Part shown: in pieces, positions 39,489-49,177 of the stretch
Layout: every line of letters begins with the position of its first letter
Position numbering within the stretch: the stretch's first letter is position 1
NCBI RefSeq assembly: GCF_024124665.1
Contig: NZ_JAMXSB010000003.1
Coordinates: forward strand, 372,001-436,000
Source of the DNA: Pleionea sp. CnH1-48
Lineage (GTDB): Bacteria > Pseudomonadota > Gammaproteobacteria > Enterobacterales > Kangiellaceae
Length of the DNA stretch: 64,000 nt
Direction of reading: 5' to 3'
Program-made: the position numbers and the translations under genes
The notes under the pieces: model-generated
Databases searched by the model: none
The model's input: only the letters and a program-made list of their open reading frames with translations
Told to the model about the DNA's origin: nothing

Positions 39489-40823
39489 ATGTATCGCAGC
39501 ATCATCACAAGCTTACTCTTTGTTTTACTGATAACCTCTGTTAGTTTGAACGCACAGCTACCTAGCAGGGTTGGAACGACCCCCTTACCCTCATTAGCAC
39601 CTATGTTAGAACAGGCCAATCCGGCGGTGGTAAACATAGCGACCAGTTCGGTAGTAGAAACCCCCTTAATGCGCGATCCTTTTTTTGGAACATTGATTCC
39701 TCGCAAAAAACGCCAACAACTGAATAGTCTGGGATCCGGTGTCATCATTGATGCTCAGAAAGGCTATCTGTTGACCAACCATCATGTCATCAAAGACGCC
39801 GATGAAATAAAAATCACCTTGCATGACGGCCGCGAGCTCAATGCTCGATTGATAGGCTCAGACGAAAAAACCGATGTTGCTGTTTTGCAAATCAAGTCAA
39901 AAAAGCTAACGGCTATCCCCATCGGTAACTCTGATGCCATTCGCGTCGGCGATTTTGTGGTAGCCATAGGAAACCCTTTTAGTTTGGGTCACAGTGTGAC
40001 TTCGGGCATCGTCAGTGCCAAGGGTCGCTCAGGGCTAGGAATAGAGCAATATGAAGACTTTATTCAAACGGATGCCGCCATTAATCCCGGAAACTCAGGC
40101 GGTGCTCTTGTTGATCTTAACGGTAACCTGATTGGTATCAACACAGCCATACTCGGCCCTCAAGGTAATATAGGCATTGGTTTTGCCATTCCCATTAATC
40201 TGGCCAAAACCATCATGCAGCACTTAATCCAGTATGGCGAAGTTCGTCGTGGATTACTGGGAATTTCGGTACAAGAACTCTCACCGGCGTTGGCTCGCGT
40301 ATATGGTGTCGATACCCGTTCAGGGGTTATTGTCACCGAGGTGAATCCGTCCTCCCCTGCTGCGAAGGCTGGTATTCAAATTCAAGACATTATCTTGAGT
40401 TTAAACGGTCGCAAATTGAAAACCCGCTCCGACTTATTTAACCAGCTGGGTCTTCTGCCCACAGGCAGCGAAATTGAAATCCGCTTAATTCGAGGCAATA
40501 AAACGCTTTCTATCAAAACTATCATTGAAGAACCCGAAGTCATCCGAGAAAACGGCGATACTTATCATCCTCTGCTCACCAATGTCATTTTGGGACTGAG
40601 GGTAGGTTTACCCAGTGAACAGGCAGGAATTGAAGTCTTGCAGGTGGATCGTCGTTCACGAGCGGCTTATTACGGTTTGCAAAGCGGTGATGTTATTGTT
40701 GGAGTCAACCGCTACCGCATTCGTAATTTCGAAGAATTTGAAGAAGCCTTACCCAGCCGCCGTCGGGCTTTGGCGCTTAATGTTAAACGAAATAATGAGA
40801 CACTCCTGATCATTATTCGCTAA
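39489..40823 (+). CDS. degQ: Periplasmic serine endoprotease DegQ (HtrA family)
   Basis: A periplasmic protease-chaperone for misfolded envelope proteins. The signal peptide (LLFVLLITSVSLNAQ) is followed by a trypsin-like domain. The triad His99 (LTNHHVIKD), Asp129 (EKTDVAVLQ) and Ser203 (INPGNSGGAL) is intact. Two PDZ domains follow (about 240-330, starting GLLGISVQELSPALARVYG; and about 355-440). Two PDZ domains and 444 residues fit DegQ/DegP/MucD. It is followed by degS, as in E. coli, but with an ERIC element in the gap. Confidence 0.93.
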   Translation: MYRSIITSLLFVLLITSVSLNAQLPSRVGTTPLPSLAPMLEQANPAVVNIATSSVVETPLMRDPFFGTLIPRKKRQQLNSLGSGVIIDAQKGYLLTNHHVIKDADEIKITLHDGRELNARLIGSDEKTDVAVLQIKSKKLTAIPIGNSDAIRVGDFVVAIGNPFSLGHSVTSGIVSAKGRSGLGIEQYEDFIQTDAAINPGNSGGALVDLNGNLIGINTAILGPQGNIGIGFAIPINLAKTIMQHLIQYGEVRRGLLGISVQELSPALARVYGVDTRSGVIVTEVNPSSPAAKAGIQIQDIILSLNGRKLKTRSDLFNQLGLLPTGSEIEIRLIRGNKTLSIKTIIEEPEVIRENGDTYHPLLTNVILGLRVGLPSEQAGIEVLQVDRRSRAAYYGLQSGDVIVGVNRYRIRNFEEFEEALPSRRRALALNVKRNNETLLIIIR

Positions 40824-40836
40824 CTCGAACACCGTC

Positions 40837-41000
40837 ATGTTTTGAACAAGTATACCCGTTGCCTTTCAAGGTGCAGCGGTGTTGGCTACGTGTACTCACC
40901 CCAATCTCTTAGTGTGCCTAAGCTCAGGGGATTCGCTTACTGGCCGCCTACCAGCACCTTGAAATACTTTGGGTATAACTAGACCATTTGTTCAAAACAT
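40837..41000. repeat. 13-bp inverted repeat enclosing an ERIC element
   Basis: ATGTTTTGAACAA (40837-40849) and its exact complement TTGTTCAAAACAT (40988-41000) flank the ERIC copy. Without the ERIC they would form a stem with a short loop just after the degQ stop, so the ERIC appears to have landed in the loop of a degQ terminator or processing hairpin. Confidence 0.7.
40851..40977. repeat. ERIC (intergenic repeat unit), full-length 127 bp
   Basis: The element runs from TATACCCG to TTTGGGTATA and is exactly 127 bases, the canonical ERIC length. Diagnostic ERIC core segments are present: TTGGCTACG, CTCACCCCAATC, CTAAGCTCAGGGGATTCGCT and TGGCCGCCTACCAGCACCTTGAA. Its ends are inverted repeats (TATACCC / GGGTATA; CTTTCAAGGTGC / GCACCTTGAAA), giving a long imperfect hairpin. 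A second, more diverged copy lies at 56182-56309. ERICs are non-coding, transcribed within operons, and can alter mRNA stability. Confidence 0.88.
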
Positions 41001-41177
41001 CTCGTTTAACAGATAGTACACTGATAGACTTTTTCATTAAGTTTCGGTTAATCATCAGAGTAAATCGGTGTACTATTAAAGGCAAAATTTAAGACTTGGT
41101 TCGAATACCAGTCAGAAAATCAGTAATTTCAAACGGTGTAACTAACATCTATGCTGTTTGAAAAACAACGGTGATAC
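41001..41177. repeat. degS leader with two further inverted repeats
   Basis: ATAGTACACTGAT (41013-41025) pairs with ATCGGTGTACTAT (41064-41076), 13 bases with one wobble. TTTCAAAC (41127-41134) pairs with GTTTGAAA (41156-41163). No reading frame was seen. With the ERIC these make the degQ-degS gap a chain of hairpins. Confidence 0.5.
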
Positions 41178-42392
41178 TTGGAGATAAACTCCCAGAAAAC
41201 GGGGCGTTTGTCAGCAACAACAATAATAACGAAATACAATCAGTTGGCGACTTTGAAATTTTGGATTAAATACACACTCAGTGGCCTAGCCATTGCACTT
41301 TTTTATCTCTTGTTCTTTTCTGAATCAGAACAAAGCTTGGCATTGCGCCAATGGTTAGCACAGCGCTTTGTTTATTCTGTTCAAGAGCCGGTTAAAGAAC
41401 CAGCCCCCATTGCTTTACCCACAGTATCCTACGCTGATGCCATTGCCAAAACCGCCCCATCGGTGGTCAGCATTCAAACCGTAGGTCAAGGCCAATTGGT
41501 TCGCAACCCTTACCCTAAAAATATTGATGACCAATTTATTGTCAATGTAGGTATCAATGTAGGCTCTGGCGTTATTATTAATGATCGAGGCTATGTGGTA
41601 ACCAACTACCATGTTGTGCGCAATGCAAAGTCTATCAGCGTTCAACTGTCTGATGGCCGCAAGAAAATAGCCACTCTGGTAGGCAGCAATAAAGATCTGG
41701 ATCTGGCGGTTCTGCATATCGACCTGCCCAGTCTACCAACCGCGCTCATTAATACGTCGCGTAAAATTCAAACAGGTGATGTGGTATTTGCTATCGGTAA
41801 TCCCTATGGCGAGTTTGATCAAACAGTCACCATGGGCATTGTGGGTGCGACACGAGCTTTTATCAAAGAAGGGATCGAGTACCTACTGCAAGTCGATGCA
41901 GCCATTCATCCAGGCAATTCTGGTGGTGCTTTGATTAATGCTTATGGTGAGCTTATCGGCATCACTAATATGCAGTTAACTCCAAAAACAGGCGGTGGAG
42001 CTCAAACAGGTATTAGCTTTATATTGCCTTATAGCGAAATAGAGAAAAAAATCAGCGCCATCATTAACTCAGAGAATGCCTGGCTGGGTATGACAGCATC
42101 AACAATTTCACCGAATGAATTCTCACGCTACGCCCCAGAGTTTATAGAGCCTGGCATGGGCTTCAAAATAAGCGGCATTGCTCCAGAAGGCCCCGCTGCG
42201 CTGGCAGGCTTACAAGAGAATGATTTTGTCTCACATATCAACAATCGCCCGGTAAAATCTTTTGAAGCCATGTATGATTTTATTTCTGATGCGAAGCCTG
42301 GCGACAAAATAGCTTTAACCATCTACCGTAACAGGCAAGAGAAGCACGAAGTTTTATTAACGGTAGAAAAAAAGAAAGTCGCAGCGGAATAA
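41178..42392 (+). CDS. degS: Membrane-anchored serine protease DegS (HtrA family)
   Basis: The regulatory protease that cleaves the anti-sigma factor RseA when outer-membrane proteins misfold. A single membrane helix at about residues 30-50 (WIKYTLSGLAIALFYLLFF) precedes the protease domain. The triad lies in TNYHVVRNA, NKDLDLAVLHI and HPGNSGGALIN, and one PDZ follows (about 295-395). The single PDZ and anchor separate it from DegQ. At 404 residues it is longer than E. coli DegS, mostly through the N-terminus and a protease-domain loop. No ATG exists near the front; the frame opens with TTG at 41178, which has only a weak upstream ribosome site, so the exact start is uncertain. Confidence 0.9.
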   Translation: MEINSQKTGRLSATTIITKYNQLATLKFWIKYTLSGLAIALFYLLFFSESEQSLALRQWLAQRFVYSVQEPVKEPAPIALPTVSYADAIAKTAPSVVSIQTVGQGQLVRNPYPKNIDDQFIVNVGINVGSGVIINDRGYVVTNYHVVRNAKSISVQLSDGRKKIATLVGSNKDLDLAVLHIDLPSLPTALINTSRKIQTGDVVFAIGNPYGEFDQTVTMGIVGATRAFIKEGIEYLLQVDAAIHPGNSGGALINAYGELIGITNMQLTPKTGGGAQTGISFILPYSEIEKKISAIINSENAWLGMTASTISPNEFSRYAPEFIEPGMGFKISGIAPEGPAALAGLQENDFVSHINNRPVKSFEAMYDFISDAKPGDKIALTIYRNRQEKHEVLLTVEKKKVAAE

Positions 42393-42393
42393 T

Positions 42394-42429
42394 AAAAAAA
42401 GCCAGTACTCGATGAGTACTGGCTTTTTT
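42394..42429. terminator. Bidirectional terminator between degS and murA
   Basis: A perfect 16-base stem (A-run, GCCAGTACTC / GAGTACTGGC, T-run) with loop GAT, usable by both convergent genes. Confidence 0.92.
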
Positions 42430-42451
42430 GACAAGCGTAAAAACTGGCAAT

Positions 42452-43714
<1,263 letters not shown>

Positions 43715-43740
43715 TTACTCCGATATTCAGATGGCTTAAC

Positions 43741-43995
43741 TTAGCCAATTTGTAACTTACTGGCTTTTTTCCACTCTTCGTGAGTAAAGGTTTGCATTGT
43801 GAGCGCATGAATCGCACCACTTTGAATATGCTCATTAACAGCCTGATAAACTCTCTGTTGTTTCTTTACAGCCGATAGGCCTTCGAAATCATCTGAGACA
43901 ACGCGCACGCTAAAATGGCTTCCGTCACCGTCACAGGCAACCTCAGCATCCGTAAATGACTGTTTTAATAGTGATTGAATTTCTTCTGGAGACAT
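43741..43995 (-). CDS. ibaG: BolA-family protein IbaG
   Basis: A small BolA-type protein involved in iron-sulfur handling and acid stress with monothiol glutaredoxin. From the ATG at 43995 it has 84 residues (MSPEEIQSLLKQSFTDAEVACDGDGSHFSVRVVSDDFEGLSAVKKQQRVYQAV), matching the family, with the HALTMQTFTHEEW end. The upstream frame to 44061 is not conserved. It sits directly ahead of murA as in E. coli. No mla genes are found upstream. Confidence 0.93.
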   Translation of the reverse strand: MSPEEIQSLLKQSFTDAEVACDGDGSHFSVRVVSDDFEGLSAVKKQQRVYQAVNEHIQSGAIHALTMQTFTHEEWKKASKLQIG

Positions 43996-44343
43996 AATGT
44001 TATGCTTAGAATCTTTCGCAAAAGAGCAATTGTGACCGATGCCGAAGGAGCTGTCCAGCAAACCCGCCGCAAATCATAGACTGAGCCATCGCTCAAAAAC
44101 ACAAATGCCTCTCCTTACTCTGAACATTTATTAGTCAAGATAGGCTAAATATGTACAATATTCATCATTCGTAACAAAGTAACGGCAAAAAATAGTCCCT
44201 TTTTTGCTTAAAAAAACATATACATATCGAATAAACTTAATCAAAGAACAAAACAATAGTGCAAAAACCGCTTGATTCATTTGGCTCCAGCCTCTTTAAT
44301 AGGCGCCTTTTTGCGTGTCGACCATAACAACGTCAGGAATAGA
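43996..44343. other. Divergent gap between ibaG and yrbG (no mla genes)
   Basis: About 350 bases with no credible gene; short extensions of ibaG and yrbG frames run into it but lack conserved residues. It must contain both divergent promoters. In E. coli and many relatives the mlaFEDCB operon lies here. Confidence 0.6.
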
Positions 44344-45321
44344 ATGTATTTATCGTTAGCCTTTATCATCTCTGGAATAGCCTTGTTAGTCTGGAGTGCA
44401 GACCGATTTACCGATGGTGCGTCTGCTCTGGCACGCAATTTTGGCATTTCACCACTGATTGTTGGCTTAACCATTGTTGCTATTGGTTCCTCCGCTCCAG
44501 AGATCGCCGTCTCTCTTAATGCCGCCTGGTCAAATCAACCAGGGCTCGCTATCGGCAACGCTTTAGGCTCAAATATTACCAATATTGCTTTTGTTCTAGG
44601 TATTACCGCCATTATTAAGCCGCTGCATGTTCAATCCAGTACCTTGCGGCGTGAATTCCCTATCTTGTTTATGGTCACTCTGGTTGGCGCCTATATGCTT
44701 TATGACAGCCAACTCACCTCGATTGAAGGCTGGGTGCTATTAGGCATGTTAGTGGTTTATGTGGGCTGGTTAATTCACGCAGGGCTAAGCAAGCGAACCA
44801 AAGACGATCGCATGCTAGAAGAGATCGTCGACGAGCTACCTGAAGGCATGTCGAACGGAAAGGCTATTTTGTGGCTGGTTGTGGGTATGGTTGTGCTGCA
44901 ACTCAGCTCACGCCTGTTGGTCATTGGTGCCGTCGATACCGCCACCCATCTTGGCATCAGCGATGTAGTTATCGGCTTAACCATCGTAGCCATAGGTACC
45001 AGTTTGCCCGAACTGGCAGCCTCTGTTGCAGGAGTGCTGAAAGATGAGCATGAAATGGCCATTGGTAACGTTATTGGCTCCAATATCTTCAATTTGCTGG
45101 CGGTAATGAGTCTGCCCGGTATCGTTGTGGGCGTTCAAGGTCTCGATGACAGCGTGTTCTATCGCGACTCGCTCACTATGATAGGTTTAACGGTCGCCAT
45201 GGCGATCATGGCCTATGGTTTCCGTGGCAAGCCCGGACACATTAACCGCTGGGAAGGCGTATTACTGTTCTCAACCTTTGGTATATGGCTAACATTTGTT
45301 GCGTTAAGCTCCATTCACTAA
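44344..45321 (+). CDS. yrbG: Sodium/calcium exchanger family protein YrbG
   Basis: A CaCA-superfamily cation antiporter in the inner membrane. From the ATG at 44344 (MYLSLAFIISGIALLVWSADR, with AGGA upstream) it has 325 residues, as in E. coli YrbG. The two alpha repeats are clear: GLTIVAIGSSAPEIAVSLNAA with GNALGSNITNIAFVLG, and GLTIVAIGTSLPELAASVAG with GNVIGSNIFNLLAVM. About ten membrane helices. It precedes kdsD. The transported ion pair is not certain. Confidence 0.94.
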   Translation: MYLSLAFIISGIALLVWSADRFTDGASALARNFGISPLIVGLTIVAIGSSAPEIAVSLNAAWSNQPGLAIGNALGSNITNIAFVLGITAIIKPLHVQSSTLRREFPILFMVTLVGAYMLYDSQLTSIEGWVLLGMLVVYVGWLIHAGLSKRTKDDRMLEEIVDELPEGMSNGKAILWLVVGMVVLQLSSRLLVIGAVDTATHLGISDVVIGLTIVAIGTSLPELAASVAGVLKDEHEMAIGNVIGSNIFNLLAVMSLPGIVVGVQGLDDSVFYRDSLTMIGLTVAMAIMAYGFRGKPGHINRWEGVLLFSTFGIWLTFVALSSIH

Positions 45322-45460
45322 GGCTTGCAGCTCCAAGACAAGCCGTCTTTTAGTGCGGCAAAATGTTAGTACAGTAGAACAACAAATGAGGTGTGCTAGC
45401 CTATCCATCACTGTTAGCAAGCCTCGTTGATTCTGCCTATTTTTCCACCGTTAAATTCCG

Positions 45461-45490
45461 CTGACCGCTCGAGGTCAATTACGGTATAAT
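45461..45490 (+). promoter_or_regulatory. Predicted promoter of the kds-lpt-rpoN block
   Basis: -35 CTGACC (45461-45466, 4 of 6), an 18-base spacer and a perfect -10 TATAAT (45485-45490), 34 bases ahead of the kdsD start. Confidence 0.6.
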
Positions 45491-45523
45491 CCTCAATACT
45501 TTCCTTATGTAAGTGACATTTGA

Positions 45524-46498
45524 ATGACGCGAACTCAACAATACATAGCTCGTGCACGTGCAGTCATCGATATCGAACTCGAAGCTATCGAACAACTTAA
45601 GCAACGGATCGATGAAGATTTCGTAGCCGCCAGTGAACTCATGTTTCAATGCAAAGGCCGCATTGTCGTAACGGGCATGGGCAAATCTGGTCATGTCGGT
45701 AGCAAAATTGCCGCCACTCTCGCCAGCACAGGAAGCCCAGCTTTTTTTGTTCACCCCGGTGAAGCCAGCCATGGCGACTTGGGAATGATCACCCGTGATG
45801 ATGTGGTACTCGCCTTATCCAACTCTGGTGAGACAGGCGAAATCACGGCATTATTGCCGGTCATTAAACGTTTAAATGTCCCTTTGATTAGCATGACAGG
45901 ACGGCCAGAATCCACGTTAGCCCAGTTTGCCAACGTCAATATCAATACTGGCGTCGAAAAAGAAGCTTGTCCCCTTAACTTGGCTCCAACGGCATCAACA
46001 ACCACCGCTCTGGTTATGGGCGATGCGCTTGCCATTGCGTTACTCGATGCCAAAGGCTTTGGCGCAGACGACTTTGCCCTTTCTCACCCTGGTGGCAGCT
46101 TGGGCAGAAAGCTATTACTTAAAGTCGAAGACGTAATGCACAAACAACATGAAGTCCCCCGAGTTCATAGCTCAACGGTGTTAAAAGATGCACTCATCGA
46201 AATGACTGAAAAACGTCTGGGGATGACCACCATAGTTGACGATGATAATCGGGTAATCGGTATATTCACCGATGGTGACTTGCGCCGCACACTCGAAAAA
46301 TCACAAGATTTTTTAACCTCTCCCATCGAACAGTTAATGACTTCCAGTTGTCAAACGATCATGCCGCACTTTTTAGCCGCCGAAGCGGTTCAGATAATGG
46401 AAGATAAATCGATTAATGCATTGGTCGTCGTCGACCACGAAAGTCGTGCAGTCGGCGCACTCAATATGCATGACTTATTAAAAGCCGGAGTGGTCTAA
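45524..46498 (+). CDS. kdsD: Arabinose-5-phosphate isomerase KdsD
   Basis: Makes D-arabinose 5-phosphate from ribulose 5-phosphate, the first step toward Kdo of lipopolysaccharide. The 324-residue protein has an N-terminal SIS domain (GRIVVTGMGKSGHVGSKIAATLASTGSPAFFVHPGEASHGDLGMI, ALSNSGETGEI) and two C-terminal CBS domains (about 205-320). The KdsD active-site histidine segment FALSHPGGSLGRKLLLKV is present. Its stop overlaps the kdsC start by one base. Confidence 0.96.
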   Translation: MTRTQQYIARARAVIDIELEAIEQLKQRIDEDFVAASELMFQCKGRIVVTGMGKSGHVGSKIAATLASTGSPAFFVHPGEASHGDLGMITRDDVVLALSNSGETGEITALLPVIKRLNVPLISMTGRPESTLAQFANVNINTGVEKEACPLNLAPTASTTTALVMGDALAIALLDAKGFGADDFALSHPGGSLGRKLLLKVEDVMHKQHEVPRVHSSTVLKDALIEMTEKRLGMTTIVDDDNRVIGIFTDGDLRRTLEKSQDFLTSPIEQLMTSSCQTIMPHFLAAEAVQIMEDKSINALVVVDHESRAVGALNMHDLLKAGVV

Positions 46499-47040
46499 TG
46501 AATTTGCCAAATCTTTCTCAGGCCCTGCTCGATAAAGCCAGTCAAATAAAGTTGGTTATCTTGGATGTCGATGGTGTACTGAGTGACGGAAAAGTCTATT
46601 ACACCAACAGTGGCGACGAAATAAAAAGCTTCAACATCAAAGATGGGCTAGGCATTAAACTGCTGCATCAAAACGGTATCAAGACTGCAATTATTACTGG
46701 TCGAGAATCTAAAATTGTTGAGCGCCGAGCACAAGAGCTAGGCATTTCTCATTTATATCAAGCTTGTCCAGACAAACGCGCCGCGTTTCAGGAACTACTG
46801 CAAAAAGAATCGCTTTCTGCCGAGCAAGTTGCTCACGTCGGTGATGATCTTCCAGATGTTCCTTTAATGAAAATGGCCGGCTTAGGTTTTGCCGTAAAAG
46901 ATGCAAACTGGTTTGTATGTCAGCAGGCAGACTGGATAAGCCCAGTCAACGGTGGTCAAGGTGCAGTGCGTCCTATCGTTGAACTATTGCTCTTTAGTCA
47001 ACAGTTGCTAGATGCAACCTACAACCAGTATCTTGCATAA
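46498..47040 (+). CDS. kdsC: 3-deoxy-D-manno-octulosonate 8-phosphate phosphatase KdsC
   Basis: A HAD-superfamily phosphatase releasing free Kdo. HAD motif 1 is LVILDVDGVLSDG, motif 2 IITGRES, and motif 4 VGDDLPDVPLM. The 180-residue length and tetrameric type-C0 HAD signature fit KdsC. Part of the kdsD-kdsC-lptC-lptA-lptB run. Confidence 0.96.
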   Translation: MNLPNLSQALLDKASQIKLVILDVDGVLSDGKVYYTNSGDEIKSFNIKDGLGIKLLHQNGIKTAIITGRESKIVERRAQELGISHLYQACPDKRAAFQELLQKESLSAEQVAHVGDDLPDVPLMKMAGLGFAVKDANWFVCQQADWISPVNGGQGAVRPIVELLLFSQQLLDATYNQYLA

Positions 47041-47055
47041 AGGAAGCACACTGCC

Positions 47056-47622
47056 ATGAAACGTCTGCTTTATGTCGCTATATTGATTGCCGTGAGCATC
47101 GCAGGCGGCTACCTGTTGGTTGAAGAGCCTAAAAAAACGAAAAAGCTCTCAGAGTTACAATCCAACAGCGAACTCTACATGGAACAATTGAGCATCTATC
47201 AATACGACGCTCAAGGAAAACGCATACACAAAATAAAAGCCGACCGTGCTGACTTTTTCGAAAATAATAAAATGGCCACCTTAGATAATCCTCAGGTTTT
47301 TACCGAATACAAAGACCATCAATGGAAAATATCGTCTTATCAGGCCATCGCAAATGATAACTACCAGGCCATCGATTTAACCAATAGTGTTCATGTGCAG
47401 ACAATGGAAGAAAACGAGTCAGATCAACTCCATGTTATCACCAGCAACTTACACTATGACGCTGCCAAGCAGATATTGAGTACAGAGCAATCGGTGCAAA
47501 TTAAAGATGGCAGTCGAAATCTGAGTGGTATTGGATTCAGTGCCGATATGGCACAAGAAGTCTATCAATTAAAACAACAAGTGGAAGCCAGCTATGAAAC
47601 GCGCCCGTCAAAAACTCAATAA
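47056..47622 (+). CDS. lptC: LPS export protein LptC
   Basis: The bitopic inner-membrane component that receives lipopolysaccharide from LptB2FG and passes it to LptA. The N-terminal anchor is MKRLLYVAILIAVSIAGGYLLV. The rest is a beta-jellyroll (YMEQLSIYQYDAQGKRIHKIKADRADFFENNKMATLDNPQVF). The 188-residue length matches E. coli LptC (191). It overlaps lptA by 29 bases. Confidence 0.93.
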   Translation: MKRLLYVAILIAVSIAGGYLLVEEPKKTKKLSELQSNSELYMEQLSIYQYDAQGKRIHKIKADRADFFENNKMATLDNPQVFTEYKDHQWKISSYQAIANDNYQAIDLTNSVHVQTMEENESDQLHVITSNLHYDAAKQILSTEQSVQIKDGSRNLSGIGFSADMAQEVYQLKQQVEASYETRPSKTQ

Positions 47623-48283
47623 CTTGATTGCTTTGTCGATAGCACTGCTATTGACGGGTCCGTTAACCGCTGCAGAGCAAGGTAGTTTGTCATCCGACAG
47701 CTCTCGCTCGGATCGTAAAAAAGGCATTACTCAATACATAGGCAACGTAAAGTATAACGAGCCGAACCTGAAGCTGACAGCTAACGAATTAAGAGAGCTC
47801 ACCAAAGAACAACGTGAACTCATTGCTAGTGGTATTCCTGTTACTGTTACACAGACAAACAGCAAAGGCATTCAGACGACTCAAGCACTGACTGTTCGCT
47901 ACTATCCTAAGTACGATAAAATTCTTGCTAAAGATCAGGTGCTATTAGACATTAAGTCCAAAAATGGACAATCCATTTTGGTCAAAGCAGATGATATGGA
48001 AATCATTAAAACGGCTAATTCAGAATTTCGCTTTGTGGCTTCCGGAGCCCCTATTCAGCTAACACTGCGAAAACCAGGTTCAGAGACAGTCGAAGCCTAT
48101 GCAGGCTCAATGGCATTTGATTCGGCCAGCGGACAGGTTGAACTCAACAAAGATGTAAAATTTGAACGCCAACAAGAACTGGTGAAAGCCGAGAAATTCC
48201 TATATAACGTTAAGACAGAGGTATGGGAAGTTCCTGCCATTAAAAATAAACGTGTTGAAGTCATAAAAAGAAAATCTACATGA
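47594..48283 (+). CDS. lptA: LPS periplasmic bridge protein LptA
   Basis: A periplasmic beta-jellyroll that bridges LptC and LptD. The signal peptide ([19 protein letters not shown]) is followed by the OstA-like domain ([82 protein letters not shown]). At 229 residues it is longer than E. coli LptA. It overlaps lptC by 29 bases and lptB by 4. Confidence 0.93.
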   Translation: MKRARQKLNNLIALSIALLLTGPLTAAEQGSLSSDSSRSDRKKGITQYIGNVKYNEPNLKLTANELRELTKEQRELIASGIPVTVTQTNSKGIQTTQALTVRYYPKYDKILAKDQVLLDIKSKNGQSILVKADDMEIIKTANSEFRFVASGAPIQLTLRKPGSETVEAYAGSMAFDSASGQVELNKDVKFERQQELVKAEKFLYNVKTEVWEVPAIKNKRVEVIKRKST

Positions 48284-49005
48284 GTCATCTTTCAGCCAAA
48301 CACTTGGCAAAATCTTATAGCGGCCGGCAAGTCGTAAAAGACTTCTCGATCGATGTTCAACAAGGACAAATTGTTGGACTACTAGGCCCCAATGGAGCGG
48401 GTAAAACGACTTCATTTTATATGATTGTTGGGCTGGTCCCTCAAGACTCCGGCAATGTCTTCATCGATGGCCAAGATATATCTTCCATGGCCATGCACGA
48501 GCGAGCCAATATGGGTATTGGCTACCTACCACAAGAGGTATCCGTATTCCGTAAGCTCAGTGTCGAAGATAATATTATGGCTGTACTTGAGCTGCGGCAG
48601 GATCTTGACGATAAAGCCAGAGAAGATCAACTGAACCACCTGTTGGGTGAGTTTCAGATTGAGCATATTCGTAATAATATGGGTATGAGCCTCTCAGGCG
48701 GAGAAAAACGCAGAGTTGAGATTGCCCGAGCACTGGCGAATAATCCAAAATTCATTCTTCTAGATGAGCCCTTTGCAGGTGTTGATCCGATTTCTGTACA
48801 AGACATCCAGAGAATTATTCAACAGCTAAAACAACGTGGCCTGGGTGTATTAATTACCGATCATGATGTAAGAGCCATGCTATCGGTTTGTGAACAGACC
48901 TATGTTGTGAATGCTGGGGAAGTCATTGCCCAAGGTACTCCCAGCGAGATTGCGACCAATAAAGCCGTAAAAGCGACTTATACAGGTGAAGATTTCAGCC
49001 TATAA
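48280..49005 (+). CDS. lptB: LPS export ABC transporter ATPase LptB
   Basis: The ATPase of the LptB2FG transporter. Walker [14 protein letters not shown]-loop, signature [16 protein letters not shown], Walker [14 protein letters not shown] and the H-switch [10 protein letters not shown] are all intact. The 241-residue length is exactly that of E. coli LptB. Last gene of the lpt group before rpoN. Confidence 0.97.
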   Translation: MSHLSAKHLAKSYSGRQVVKDFSIDVQQGQIVGLLGPNGAGKTTSFYMIVGLVPQDSGNVFIDGQDISSMAMHERANMGIGYLPQEVSVFRKLSVEDNIMAVLELRQDLDDKAREDQLNHLLGEFQIEHIRNNMGMSLSGGEKRRVEIARALANNPKFILLDEPFAGVDPISVQDIQRIIQQLKQRGLGVLITDHDVRAMLSVCEQTYVVNAGEVIAQGTPSEIATNKAVKATYTGEDFSL

Positions 49006-49177
49006 AAAGCTCGAGAAATATTGCGCAATCACTTGAAAAAGTTACAATAATCCCAATGACATATATATATGTGCTCTATTAGAGAAAAAGAAAGTTAGAT
49101 ACAACAGAACAGTAGTTGCTATTATTACTTTAAGAGCGCGGTATCAATGAAGAAAAGCAAACCGCTGACGACACTCA

